From Chitinophaga sp. YR573 (GTDB lineage Bacteria; Bacteroidota; Bacteroidia; Chitinophagales; Chitinophagaceae), in contig NZ_FOJF01000001.1 in NCBI RefSeq assembly GCF_900110995.1, forward strand, positions 1,257,199-1,321,198: 64,000 nucleotides of DNA, written 5' to 3'. The notes under the pieces were generated by a model. The model searched no databases and was not told the origin of the DNA. It was given only the letters and a program-made list of their open reading frames with translations. Below, piece after piece: positions 8,681 to 17,867 of this stretch. The first letter of the stretch is position 1; every line of letters begins with the position of its first letter. Made by a program: the position numbers and the translations under genes.

Positions 8681-9661
8681 TTACCGGCTGAAATACTGCA
8701 TTATGATTACATATGCCAGTGTAATAAAGTGGATAATGTTGGCTACAGTGTTGTTCCTGATAGACCAATACACATTGGCTACGAACAAAGAAAGTGGCAA
8801 TATTGCCATTAACCAGTATAAAGGAGAAAAATGTACATTGAAGAAAGGCACTACCATCGCTACAAACACATATACAATCAGCACACTCCAGATCTTCCTG
8901 CCCTGAATCAGCATCTTTTTGATGCTAGTCTGCAATAACAGCCAGCCCAGCACAAAGAAGAAGATACTCACCACCAGGGCTCCCCAAACCTTATAATCGG
9001 CTATTACCGGGAAATTGATACCCATGCGGGGAATCCTTGTAAACAGGCTCCATTGATCAGTGAGATAGAGGTAAGTACCCAGCAGGTACAACGGGCATAT
9101 CAGCCCCAGTACAGCAATAATCCACTCTGCCAGCCTGAAAGGCCGCATAATAAGCAGACTCAATAACAGCAGCAGGCAGAAAACCACAGAAGGGAAGTAG
9201 AACAGTCCACATACCCCCAGTGCAAAACCTATATTAAACACCACATCCCTGGCGGATGTACGTGTGTACAACAATGTAATACTTGAAAATACCCATAACA
9301 TCACCAGGTTTACCAGCAAAGCAGGAGAAAACACATTCCATCCTTCCAGCAGGGAAGTAAAGAGCATGTAACTCATAGCCGGTAAATAGGTAGCCTTGGC
9401 AAAAAGCCGCTGGTGGTTAACGATCTTGGTAACGAGTAATGCCTGTAACAGCAGTAACAGTATGGCAAGACTGGTAAACAGATAAGGGCTGTTCCCTATC
9501 GCCCGCTGTATCCATTTCACCAAAAGGTCATATAATAACCCTTCAGAACCGTCTGCCACAAAGGTGGACGGGTGCAGCAGGTAATAGAACTTTACCAGTA
9601 ACGTATATATTAACAACAGCAAAACCGTCAGTGGGTTGCCGGAGCGGAAAAATTTTACCAC
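8681..9661 (-). CDS. Polytopic membrane protein, DUF6427-like
   Basis: A 326-residue integral membrane protein with about eight to nine hydrophobic helices, for example near residues 12-28 (LTVLLLLIYTLLVKFYYLL), 62-78, 160-180 and 290-325. The N-terminus (VKFFRSGNPLTVLLLLIY) resembles the Bacteroidota family DUF6427, whose members start with a short cytoplasmic segment and a leucine-rich first helix. There are no catalytic motifs that I can see. The gene stands alone between purQ and the Crp-like regulator, with a 165-bp upstream gap to purQ. The function is unknown; the family name is from memory and moderate in certainty. Confidence 0.75.
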   Translation of the reverse strand: MVKFFRSGNPLTVLLLLIYTLLVKFYYLLHPSTFVADGSEGLLYDLLVKWIQRAIGNSPYLFTSLAILLLLLQALLVTKIVNHQRLFAKATYLPAMSYMLFTSLLEGWNVFSPALLVNLVMLWVFSSITLLYTRTSARDVVFNIGFALGVCGLFYFPSVVFCLLLLLSLLIMRPFRLAEWIIAVLGLICPLYLLGTYLYLTDQWSLFTRIPRMGINFPVIADYKVWGALVVSIFFFVLGWLLLQTSIKKMLIQGRKIWSVLIVYVFVAMVVPFFNVHFSPLYWLMAILPLSLFVANVYWSIRNNTVANIIHFITLAYVIIMQYFSR

Positions 9662-9758
9662 AATCTGTTATCTCTTTTTCAACTTTTGAAAGCGTTCCAA
9701 AGGTATTTTAAAGCAGGAGAAAATCAAAATATTATGATAATCATGTATAAATTGATGA

Positions 9759-10349
9759 TTATCCCTTGTTAAGCATCCTTTTCCTGATCCTGCTTAAAGA
9801 TGGTCCCTGGATACCCAGGTAAGAGGCTATATGATAGAGTGGTATTGTATTAAAGATGTTTGGATGCACCTCTAATAACTCCACATATCGCTGCTCCGGG
9901 GTTTTAAATAAAAAATCCTCAGTATGGCTCATTACCAGGTTGAAAGCGATCTCTGCTACGTATCGGCCAAACCTTTCCCACTGATGCGACTGCTCATATA
10001 ATTCCTGTAAATGATTTATATGAATGTATAAAATGGTGGAATCAACCATACTCTCTGTGTAATAATTACAGGGAGTCTGATTGATAAAGCTCTTATAGGC
10101 AGAAACAATCTGGTGATCGGTATAAAACAACATATTCTTCTCCTCTCCGGTTGCTTCATTCATATAGTAAGTACGGAAAATACCATTGATCACAAACCCA
10201 AGATGCTTACAGACATTCTTATACTCGTTGTAATATTCTCCCTTCTTATATTGCTTTACCTGCCAGAATGGAAGTGATAAAGCAAATTCCTTTTCATCCA
10301 TCCCGGTCAGTTTCTGTAAAGCCTTTTCCACCAGCTTGATCTCACTCAT
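9759..10349 (-). CDS. Crp/Fnr-family transcriptional regulator
   Basis: Starting at MSEIKLVEKALQKL gives 196 residues. This start follows the upstream stop codon by 1 nt (TAG-T-ATG); an ATG 27 nt earlier would overlap that gene. The N-terminal half is a cyclic-nucleotide-binding-type beta-roll (about 25-130), with the KKGEYYNEYKNVCKHLGFVI pattern. The C-terminal part is an HTH with PLYHIASYLGIQGPSLSRIR, as in the many Bacteroidota Crp-like proteins. The usual Arg of a tight cAMP site is not evident, so the ligand is unknown. Tight coupling to the preceding membrane-anchored protein suggests one transcription unit. Confidence 0.88.
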   Translation of the reverse strand: MSEIKLVEKALQKLTGMDEKEFALSLPFWQVKQYKKGEYYNEYKNVCKHLGFVINGIFRTYYMNEATGEEKNMLFYTDHQIVSAYKSFINQTPCNYYTESMVDSTILYIHINHLQELYEQSHQWERFGRYVAEIAFNLVMSHTEDFLFKTPEQRYVELLEVHPNIFNTIPLYHIASYLGIQGPSLSRIRKRMLNKG

Positions 10350-10350
10350 A

Positions 10351-10839
10351 CTATTGATGTTTAAAATTCCAGGCATTCAGGATGCTATCTGCCTGCCCGC
10401 GGGTAATCGGGTAAGGCTTTTCATGTGTCAGCCGGCTACTGAACGAATAGTTCCATGTTGTATCAGTAAAACGGTAGCTGATTGTCAGTTCTTCTTTATC
10501 CGGCGCAGGTTTCAGGATAAAGTCATTTTCATATTTTATCCTGTCATTTTCCACACCCACTACTTTCATTTCTCTATGTACAACACTGCTATCAGCAGTT
10601 GGAGGAAGCCATACCTTCGTCTCCTTCTCTCCCTGCTCTGTTGTCCAGTTATCAGGTAATGGCAGAATACCAAGGCGTGTTCTTTCTTTATTAAATTTTA
10701 CGCCAAAAGAATCAGCAGTAGGGAAAATTGTATACCACATTGTCTTGCCAAAACAGATTCCTATAAACAAAACCACTAACACTCCCAGTTGAATAATATC
10801 CTTTTTATGCTTCATATCTACAATAAAAACCGCTTTCAA
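10351..10839 (-). CDS. Hypothetical membrane-anchored protein
   Basis: A 162-residue protein; a start at Met9 (MKHKKDIIQLG) is equally plausible and gives a classic N-in anchor. One TM helix follows (IIQLGVLVVLFIGICFG), and the rest is a soluble, charged extracytoplasmic domain with many Thr/Asp/Glu. I do not recognise the family. It sits directly upstream of the Crp-like regulator (1-nt gap), so the two are probably co-expressed; whether it senses a signal for that regulator is a guess. Confidence 0.65.
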   Translation of the reverse strand: MKAVFIVDMKHKKDIIQLGVLVVLFIGICFGKTMWYTIFPTADSFGVKFNKERTRLGILPLPDNWTTEQGEKETKVWLPPTADSSVVHREMKVVGVENDRIKYENDFILKPAPDKEELTISYRFTDTTWNYSFSSRLTHEKPYPITRGQADSILNAWNFKHQ

Positions 10840-10877
10840 TTATAAGGGAAAATATGACTTTTTAATGAGCAAATTAA

Positions 10878-10907
10878 AAAAGCCGTCACGACCAGGTGAC
10901 GGCTTTT
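10878..10907. terminator. Bidirectional intrinsic terminator
   Basis: AAAAGCCGTCAC, a 6-nt loop, then GTGACGGCTTTT: a perfect 12-bp stem with A/T ends. It lies between the end of the peptidase operon (minus) and the next minus-strand gene. Reading leftward it ends nothing obvious except to insulate the peptidase operon from the upstream promoter of the Crp-like pair. Confidence 0.85.
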
Positions 10908-10930
10908 AAGCACAGGGAAAAATTCACATG

Positions 10931-13669
10931 TCACTTAACAGTGTATAATCCGTTGAACAGTAGTTTAAATGTACCATGAGATTGTCCCCGGAAAGTGATC
11001 TCAGGACCAAAAGCATACAATGTGCCCTTTCCTACCGGCGCCACAAATGCAGCTACCCCATCCTTCAGGTAAGCCTGTCCCCAGGCCCAGCCACTGCGTA
11101 AAGGTTTATCGGTAGTAAACCAGGCAAGTGGTTTTATGCCTTTTTCCGCCGCTGTAGCATCCAGTTTAAATACCGGGCTGTTGTCGAAGTTAATATCACC
11201 GATAGCAGGCATTCCCCATGCAGCTGTCTGCGTGCTGTCGAATGCTACCTGCAGGATACTGCCGGGAACAAAATATTTTGTACCAGGCAGAGGCTTCTCT
11301 GTTCCTGGTTCTACCAGGGCATTATGCACCGGTAAACCCAGGTGATAGGCAAGATTGGTACTGGTACCGATGGTGATAATAGTCCCTCCTGCTTCCAGGA
11401 ATTCTTTCAGCTTGGGAACAGAGGTATCTTTTGAGATCTTGCCCAGCATATGCCGGTATTCTTCAGGAATTTCTTCCGGTGCAGGTGGTTTTAAGGAAAA
11501 GCCATAACGGTTAGGCTCCTCTCCTTTTACAGGAGGAATAGCACGGGTTACAAAAATGATGGCATCATATTTCTTTCTCAGATCACCGGAATCTATATCC
11601 TGTGGATAAATAACAGTTATTGGGAAATGATATTGTTCCATTATCCAGCGAATCCATCCCGATGGAATAGAGCCGCCGTAATTATCCCAGAGGGCAATGC
11701 GCATAGAAGAGATAACCGCCAGCCCTTTGGGCTTTTTACTAACGCCAACAGGTTTTACGCCCAACGTTGCTGTTACCTGCTGTAATTGCGCTGTTGCCTG
11801 ACCAGGAATATAAAAAGTACCTGCGGGATAATCTGCTGTTCCATTTGTCAGTCTGTATACTTTTACTCCTGCTTTCAGCAGATCATTCACGGCAATGAAT
11901 GAGTTGTTTGCATGCGCGCTTAACAGGTAACCGTTAGCCGCCGTAATAGTAGTCTTAGACGTCTGCTGTAATTCACCATAAGGAAGGCGCTGAAAAGGGC
12001 CGTCAAAGGCATCCAGCAACCTGTCATACTGGACACCCATCTGGAAAGCCAGCGTCCATCCTGCAGCATCATAAGGACGAATAGGAGGACCACCAGGATA
12101 CTGAAAATCATTAGGATGGTCCTGTGGTTCGAACATGTCCAGTACATGCGGACGGAAAGCCTGCGCTGTTTTAACAATATAGGAACCGGCAGGATAATGT
12201 TTACCTGCCACAGTAAATGAATCAGTAGCCTTATACACACCAATGCCTGCTTTGATCAGTGCATTGATAAACTTCACCGCTGTTGCAAAATCCGGCTGAT
12301 CAGCAGAAATAATATAACCACGGGGGTCTCTTAAAGCAGGATTTTTATATACAGCATCATAATAAGACATGGGGATGTTGCTGCCTCTTTTCATCCAGCC
12401 ATAAGGATCACTGCCATCGTCTTTAGTCGTATCGTTTTTATCTTTTTTATACGCAGCCGTAATAGCATCTGCACGTTTGGGAGAAAGGGTCCAGGAATCC
12501 TTATTGCCTTTATCTATCCCATTCTTTCCCATCTTATAAATGTTATACAACACTTCATCACGCTGACGCGCTGCATAATCCAGTACGGAATAATTCAGGG
12601 ATACAGAATAATCAATAGATCTTCTGAAATGCCAGTCATCCTGCGGTGTTACCGGGTTAGGCGTAGCTCCGTTAGGGATCAGTCGGGATGGTACAACAGG
12701 AATTTTTTCAGGAGTAGGATTACCGATGATTTCTGTGAGTAACCCTATCATATTGTGATATTGTGTAGTAGTACGTAAACCACCATTATACCAGGTAGAA
12801 AAACTGGAGCCGTTCAAACGGGTATAACCCGGCTTGTCTTCTACATTGAGACGGTTATACATAGCTGCGCCCAATGCATCAATACCGGTAATCATTAAAG
12901 GATCAAAAACATAATTAAAAGGATCGCGGTAAGGAGGTCCTGCCAATACAGAACCTTCCGGACCACGCTGGTGATGATTATACATGATCTGTGGCATCCA
13001 CTCCAGGAAAAGTTGTTTTCCCATGTTGCTGCTTTCCTTCATGTTCATGATGTAGAAGTCGCGGTTATTATCATGACCGATATACTTTTCATACAATACC
13101 GGTAATTGCTCTGTAGATCTTTTTAACGTATCTGCATTACGCATATACCAGTTGGTGGTAAGCTCCTGTCCATCCGGGTTAGCATGCGTCATCAGGATAA
13201 CTACATTATCCAGGATCTGCATTGTTTCAGGGTCTTTGCGGCTCACCAACTGCCAGGCTGTTTCTATCAGCTGATGTATGCCTACTACCTCTGTTGCATG
13301 TAATCCCCCATCTATCCACACAATCGCTTTGCCTTGCGCAGCAAGGGCATGTGCCTGTTGATCTGTAAGCCCTTCTGCTCTCGCTAACTGCTGGGAGATT
13401 TTTTTATATTGATCTAAATGTTTGAGGTTTTCAGGAGAAGATACGATTAACATATATTGATGCCGGCCTTCTTCTGTTAAGCCGATATCTACCAGTTTTA
13501 CCCTGTCTGAGGTTGCTGCCAGTTTTTCAAAATAAGCGGCTGTCTGAGTGTAAGTCGCCAGTTTATAATCATCTCCGATATTAAAACCAAAATGTTCTTT
13601 GGGAGAAGGCACTGTTTGCGCTACAGCTACAGAAGTATATAGCAGAACGATCCATAAAATATTTTTCAT
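10931..13669 (-). CDS. Secreted M14-family metallocarboxypeptidase (copy A)
   Basis: A 912-residue exported protein with a signal peptide of about 17 residues. The M14 zinc carboxypeptidase domain fills about residues 25-330: the zinc motif H124-x-x-E127 in GGLHATEVVG, NPDGQE near 164-169, a His pair at 232-233 as candidate third zinc ligand, and the catalytic Glu313 in LLTEIIG. A long C-terminal region with beta-rich and Rossmann-like parts (for example IALWDNYGGSIPSGWIRW) follows. It is the last gene of the peptide-utilisation operon, 8 nt after the amidohydrolase. It is a clear paralogue, of equal length, of the protein encoded two genes upstream. Location: periplasm or outer surface. Confidence 0.93.
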   Translation of the reverse strand: MKNILWIVLLYTSVAVAQTVPSPKEHFGFNIGDDYKLATYTQTAAYFEKLAATSDRVKLVDIGLTEEGRHQYMLIVSSPENLKHLDQYKKISQQLARAEGLTDQQAHALAAQGKAIVWIDGGLHATEVVGIHQLIETAWQLVSRKDPETMQILDNVVILMTHANPDGQELTTNWYMRNADTLKRSTEQLPVLYEKYIGHDNNRDFYIMNMKESSNMGKQLFLEWMPQIMYNHHQRGPEGSVLAGPPYRDPFNYVFDPLMITGIDALGAAMYNRLNVEDKPGYTRLNGSSFSTWYNGGLRTTTQYHNMIGLLTEIIGNPTPEKIPVVPSRLIPNGATPNPVTPQDDWHFRRSIDYSVSLNYSVLDYAARQRDEVLYNIYKMGKNGIDKGNKDSWTLSPKRADAITAAYKKDKNDTTKDDGSDPYGWMKRGSNIPMSYYDAVYKNPALRDPRGYIISADQPDFATAVKFINALIKAGIGVYKATDSFTVAGKHYPAGSYIVKTAQAFRPHVLDMFEPQDHPNDFQYPGGPPIRPYDAAGWTLAFQMGVQYDRLLDAFDGPFQRLPYGELQQTSKTTITAANGYLLSAHANNSFIAVNDLLKAGVKVYRLTNGTADYPAGTFYIPGQATAQLQQVTATLGVKPVGVSKKPKGLAVISSMRIALWDNYGGSIPSGWIRWIMEQYHFPITVIYPQDIDSGDLRKKYDAIIFVTRAIPPVKGEEPNRYGFSLKPPAPEEIPEEYRHMLGKISKDTSVPKLKEFLEAGGTIITIGTSTNLAYHLGLPVHNALVEPGTEKPLPGTKYFVPGSILQVAFDSTQTAAWGMPAIGDINFDNSPVFKLDATAAEKGIKPLAWFTTDKPLRSGWAWGQAYLKDGVAAFVAPVGKGTLYAFGPEITFRGQSHGTFKLLFNGLYTVK

Positions 13670-13677
13670 ACAATGGG

Positions 13678-15120
13678 TTATTTTTTACGGTAATCTAAAG
13701 CTGGTGCGCGGTTGCCCAACATAGCCTCATATTTGAAATCAGGCCCCTGTCTTTGTTTTAATTCCTGTTTGGCTGCTGTTAAACTTGCAGGACTGTTAAA
13801 AAGATCATAGGCAGTAAGCGCTAATGTCTTTGCAGCGATCATCATCCCCTTTGCTCCAATAGTGCTACCCGCAGCGGCTACATTTTGCCAGCTATGCCCT
13901 CCGGAACCAGGCACAAAGGTGGCAGTGGATAAACCCGCGGTAGGCGCAACCCAGCTCACATCTGCTACATCTGAGGAGCCGATCCCACCTTCTTTCACCA
14001 TCTTATATGGTTGTACGGTAGCAGTAGCATTGTCGAGATCAGGCAGATGTGTTTTGTCTATGAATGTAGACTGGATTTTCTTCGCAAACTCCCTTTCACT
14101 GGCTGTATAAGTAAACCCTCCAACGGTATGCAGATTTTGGTCCATCAGCTTCGATAAAGTTTCATTCGGCAGCATATTGTATACACCTCCAATCACTTCA
14201 TAATCCATACGTGTACCAGTTCCCATAGCAGCTCCTTCCGCGGCTTTCACCATCCTCTCCCATATATCTTTCACTACCTGCATATCCGGATGACGCACAT
14301 AATAATACACTTCTGCAAATGCAGGTACTACATTCGGTGCATCTCCACCTTTAGTGATCACATAATGGATACGGGTTTCCTGAGGTACATGCTCGCGCAT
14401 CATATTTACCATATAGTCCATCGCTTCTACTGCATCGAGTGCAGAGCGCCCTTTCTCCGGTGCACCTGCAGCATGTGAAGCCACCCCATAAAATCTGAAC
14501 TTTGCATTTTTGTTAGCTAACCACGGATATATAGCGGCAGAGTTGTCATTGCCGGGATGCCAGTGCAACACAGCGCTTACATCATTAAACAGTCCCGATC
14601 TTACCATGTATACTTTACCGGAACCACCTTCTTCAGCAGGACAACCATACAAACGGATCGTTCCTTTTGCACCGGATTTCTTCAACCATTCTTTTACACT
14701 GATAGCTGCTGCTACAGAGGCGGTACCAAACAGGTTATGACCACAGCCATGTCCTGCGCCTCCATCTATAATCGCTTTTTGTTCCGGGTCTTCTGTCTGT
14801 GATAAACCTGGTAAGGCATCATATTCAGCCAGAATACCAATCACTGGTTCTCCGCTGCCATAGCTGGCCATGAAAGCGGTAGGGATGCCGGCAATGCCTG
14901 CTTTTACAGTAAAGCCCTGCTGTTGCAAAGTGGCTTGTAACAGCGCAGAACTTTTTTGTTCCTGATAACCTACCTCCGCAAATCCCCAGATCTTTTTTGC
15001 GATAGTATCGTATTCGGATGTATGCTGATCCAGATAAGATATCAGCGCTGCTTTATCTTTGTTCTGTGCCATAGTCATTGACGAAAGGCAGCAGAGTATT
15101 GGAAGGATGAACTGTCTCAT
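13678..15120 (-). CDS. M20-type amidohydrolase (AbgB-like), exported
   Basis: A 480-residue protein with a short signal peptide (MRQFILPILCCLSSMTMAQ). It belongs to the M20D amidohydrolase group related to AbgB (p-aminobenzoyl-glutamate hydrolase subunit B). Metal-binding features are GAGHGCGHNLFG near residue 125 and CPAEEGGSGK near 160; the lid domain carries the FRFYGVASHAAGAPEKGRSALDAV-type dimer segment (shown here as separate parts: ASHAAGAPEKGRSALD). The start codon overlaps the stop of the upstream M14 gene by 4 nt (ATGA), so translation is coupled. It probably removes N-acyl or N-aryl groups from amino acids or peptides in the periplasm; substrate inferred only from family. Confidence 0.93.
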   Translation of the reverse strand: MRQFILPILCCLSSMTMAQNKDKAALISYLDQHTSEYDTIAKKIWGFAEVGYQEQKSSALLQATLQQQGFTVKAGIAGIPTAFMASYGSGEPVIGILAEYDALPGLSQTEDPEQKAIIDGGAGHGCGHNLFGTASVAAAISVKEWLKKSGAKGTIRLYGCPAEEGGSGKVYMVRSGLFNDVSAVLHWHPGNDNSAAIYPWLANKNAKFRFYGVASHAAGAPEKGRSALDAVEAMDYMVNMMREHVPQETRIHYVITKGGDAPNVVPAFAEVYYYVRHPDMQVVKDIWERMVKAAEGAAMGTGTRMDYEVIGGVYNMLPNETLSKLMDQNLHTVGGFTYTASEREFAKKIQSTFIDKTHLPDLDNATATVQPYKMVKEGGIGSSDVADVSWVAPTAGLSTATFVPGSGGHSWQNVAAAGSTIGAKGMMIAAKTLALTAYDLFNSPASLTAAKQELKQRQGPDFKYEAMLGNRAPALDYRKK

Positions 15121-17855
15121 TTGTACAATTGATTAAATAACAATTTAAAAGTACTGTGTGACTGACCTCTGAAAGTGATCTCCGGACCAAAGGCATAAAG
15201 CTTGCCGGCACCTACAGATACAGAGAATGCGGCAACACCATCTTTCAGATATTTTTGTCCCCATGCCCAGCCACTATGCAGTGGTGTGCCGGTAGAAAAC
15301 CACATCAGTTGTTTTATGTTACTGCCGGGTAATATTTTGAATACCGGGCTACGTTCGAAATAAACATCATTCTTCGCATGCATACCCCAGTTCTCTGCGG
15401 CGGTGGTATCAAGATCTGCTGTTAACAGACTACCGGGAATGTAATACTTAGCACCTGCTAATGGCTTCAGTTCTCCTTTGCTGTTCTTTTCCACTAAAGC
15501 ATTCTCAACAGGTAATTTCAGATGATAGGCAAGATTAGTGCTGGTGCCAATAGTAAATATCTGCCCGCCTGCTTCCAGGAAAGTTTTTAACTGAGGGATA
15601 GAAGTATCTGCACTGATTCTTCCCAGCCATGGCTTAAATTCAGCTGTCAGCTCTTCCGGCTTAGGCAGTTTGCCAAACCAGTAATCAGACTTCTTAGGTT
15701 TCCCTGTATCAGGAATAGCTCCCGTTACAAAGATGATCATATCATATTTCTTACGTAATGCACCTGCATCAATCTCCTGTGAATATATTGTTTTATAATC
15801 ATAGTGATATTGTTCCATTAACCAGCTTACCCATCCGGCAGGAATAGAACCACCATAAGTATTCCAGATAGCAATTCTCATAGGAGATACTGCTTTCATT
15901 TCTTTAGAACTACCAGTAGCTGTATTAACTGTGATACCTAATTCCGCTACAGACTTTGTCAATGATTCCTGTGCTTTGGAAGAAGCTGGGATATAAAAAT
16001 CTCCATTGGGTAAACGATAAACTTTTGCACCTGCTTTTAGCAGATCATTCACTGCAATGAATGAATTATTCACGGCAGGGCTTAATAAATAACCTGTTTT
16101 GGAAATAGCAAAAGTATGCGCAGGTGGAGATTCTATCTGCCCGTAAGGTAACTGTGTAAACGGTCCGCCTACACTATCCAGCACACGGTCAAACTTCACA
16201 CCCATCTGAAACGCCAGTGTCCATCCTGCTGCATCGTATGGCCGCACTGGCGGTCCGCCCACATACTGGAAATCATTCGGATGGTCCTGCGGTTCAAACA
16301 TATCTATTACATGCGGACGAAATGCCTGTGCTGTTTTAACTACATAAGAACCGGCCGGATAAGTCTTCCCTGCTACGGTGAAAGCTGCTGTTGCTTTTTG
16401 TATCGTTATACCGGCACGACTTAATGCATTGATGAATTTAACAGCAGTTGGAAAATCCTGCTGATCAGCAGGAATAATATATGCACGTGCATCTCTGTAT
16501 GCAGGGTTCTTCAAAATAGCGGTATAATACTTTGCGGCAATTGTATCTTCTTTACCTAAAGTATATTCCTCTGCAGATTCTTTAACAGTATCTTTCTTAC
16601 CAGATGCCAGTAATGAATCCTTCTTATCTTTTTTATAAGCCGTCTGTATAGAATCTATATATCGCGGATAAAAAGTCCAGTGATCTGCCTCTCCACGGGC
16701 AATTGCATTCTTGCCCATTCTGTAAATGTTATATAACAATTCACTACGGTAACGTGATGCATAATCCAGCACCGCATAATTCAACGATACAGAATAATCT
16801 ATCGACTGACGGAAATGCCATTCCTGCGGTGCAACGGGATTCGGTGTTGCACCATTAGGGATCAGCCTTTCAGGCACCAGTGGTACCGTCTCAGGAGTAG
16901 GTCCGCCAATGATCTCTGTTAGCAAACCTATCATATTATGGAAGTAAGGCGCTGTACGCAAACCACCATTCCACCAGGTAGAAAACTGTGATCCTGCACG
17001 CTGGGTATATCCCGGTTTACCTTCTGCATTCAGGCGGTTATTCATTGCTGCACCCACAGCATCAATACTGGTTACAATCAATGGATCAAATACATGATTA
17101 AAAGGATCGCGATATGGAGGGCCAGCTAATACGGAACCATTAGGTCCCCGCTGATGATGGTTATACATGATCTGCGGAATCCACTCAACATATAACTGCC
17201 GGCTGATATTCTGAGACTCTTTCATATTCATCATATAGAAGTCCCTGTTATTATCATGCCCTACATACTTCTCATACAAACGCGGAATATTCATCGCACG
17301 TTTTTTTGGATCCGCTGTCCGCATATACCAGTTAGTCACCAGCTCCTGTCCATCAGGATTTGCATGTGCAAACAGAATGATATCATTTTTAAGGATCTCC
17401 ATTGTTTCAGGATCTGTACGGCTTACCAGCTGCCACATTGTTTCTATCAGCTGATGTGTACCCACTACCTCTGTGGCATGTAAACCACCATCTATCCATA
17501 TAACAGATTTGCCTTCAGCAGCCAGACTCTTCGCCTGTTCATCCGTTAACCCGGTGGCATGTGCCAGTTGCTGAGAGATGGCTTTATACTTTTCCAGTTG
17601 CTTCATATTCTCCGGAGAAGATACGATCAGCATATACTGATGACGCCCTTCTTCTGTCATACCAATATCTACCAGTTTTGCCCGGTCTGATGTTGCCAGC
17701 TTTTTAAAATAGGCTTCCGTTTGCGTATAGGTAGCCAGCTGATAATCGTCGCCGATATTAAAACCAAAATGTTCTTTAGGAGATGGAATTGTCTGGGCCT
17801 GCGCTGTCACTATAGAAAGCAACAGGGCTAACATACTATAGATTTTCTTTTTCAT
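15117..17855 (-). CDS. Secreted M14-family metallocarboxypeptidase (copy B)
   Basis: A 912-residue paralogue of the copy two genes downstream, with the same organisation: signal peptide (about 1-20), M14 domain with HATE zinc motif in GGLHATEVVGTHQ, NPDGQE, a YNHHQRGPNGS segment, and the LLTEIIGGPTPE catalytic Glu. A linker around residues 420-450 is rich in Lys/Asp and differs most from copy A. Conserved active-site residues in both copies suggest that both are active, possibly with different cleavage preferences. It is separated from the upstream M20 gene by 12 nt, and its stop overlaps the amidohydrolase start. Confidence 0.93.
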   Translation of the reverse strand: MKKKIYSMLALLLSIVTAQAQTIPSPKEHFGFNIGDDYQLATYTQTEAYFKKLATSDRAKLVDIGMTEEGRHQYMLIVSSPENMKQLEKYKAISQQLAHATGLTDEQAKSLAAEGKSVIWIDGGLHATEVVGTHQLIETMWQLVSRTDPETMEILKNDIILFAHANPDGQELVTNWYMRTADPKKRAMNIPRLYEKYVGHDNNRDFYMMNMKESQNISRQLYVEWIPQIMYNHHQRGPNGSVLAGPPYRDPFNHVFDPLIVTSIDAVGAAMNNRLNAEGKPGYTQRAGSQFSTWWNGGLRTAPYFHNMIGLLTEIIGGPTPETVPLVPERLIPNGATPNPVAPQEWHFRQSIDYSVSLNYAVLDYASRYRSELLYNIYRMGKNAIARGEADHWTFYPRYIDSIQTAYKKDKKDSLLASGKKDTVKESAEEYTLGKEDTIAAKYYTAILKNPAYRDARAYIIPADQQDFPTAVKFINALSRAGITIQKATAAFTVAGKTYPAGSYVVKTAQAFRPHVIDMFEPQDHPNDFQYVGGPPVRPYDAAGWTLAFQMGVKFDRVLDSVGGPFTQLPYGQIESPPAHTFAISKTGYLLSPAVNNSFIAVNDLLKAGAKVYRLPNGDFYIPASSKAQESLTKSVAELGITVNTATGSSKEMKAVSPMRIAIWNTYGGSIPAGWVSWLMEQYHYDYKTIYSQEIDAGALRKKYDMIIFVTGAIPDTGKPKKSDYWFGKLPKPEELTAEFKPWLGRISADTSIPQLKTFLEAGGQIFTIGTSTNLAYHLKLPVENALVEKNSKGELKPLAGAKYYIPGSLLTADLDTTAAENWGMHAKNDVYFERSPVFKILPGSNIKQLMWFSTGTPLHSGWAWGQKYLKDGVAAFSVSVGAGKLYAFGPEITFRGQSHSTFKLLFNQLYK

Positions 17856-17867
17856 AAGACAGAAATA

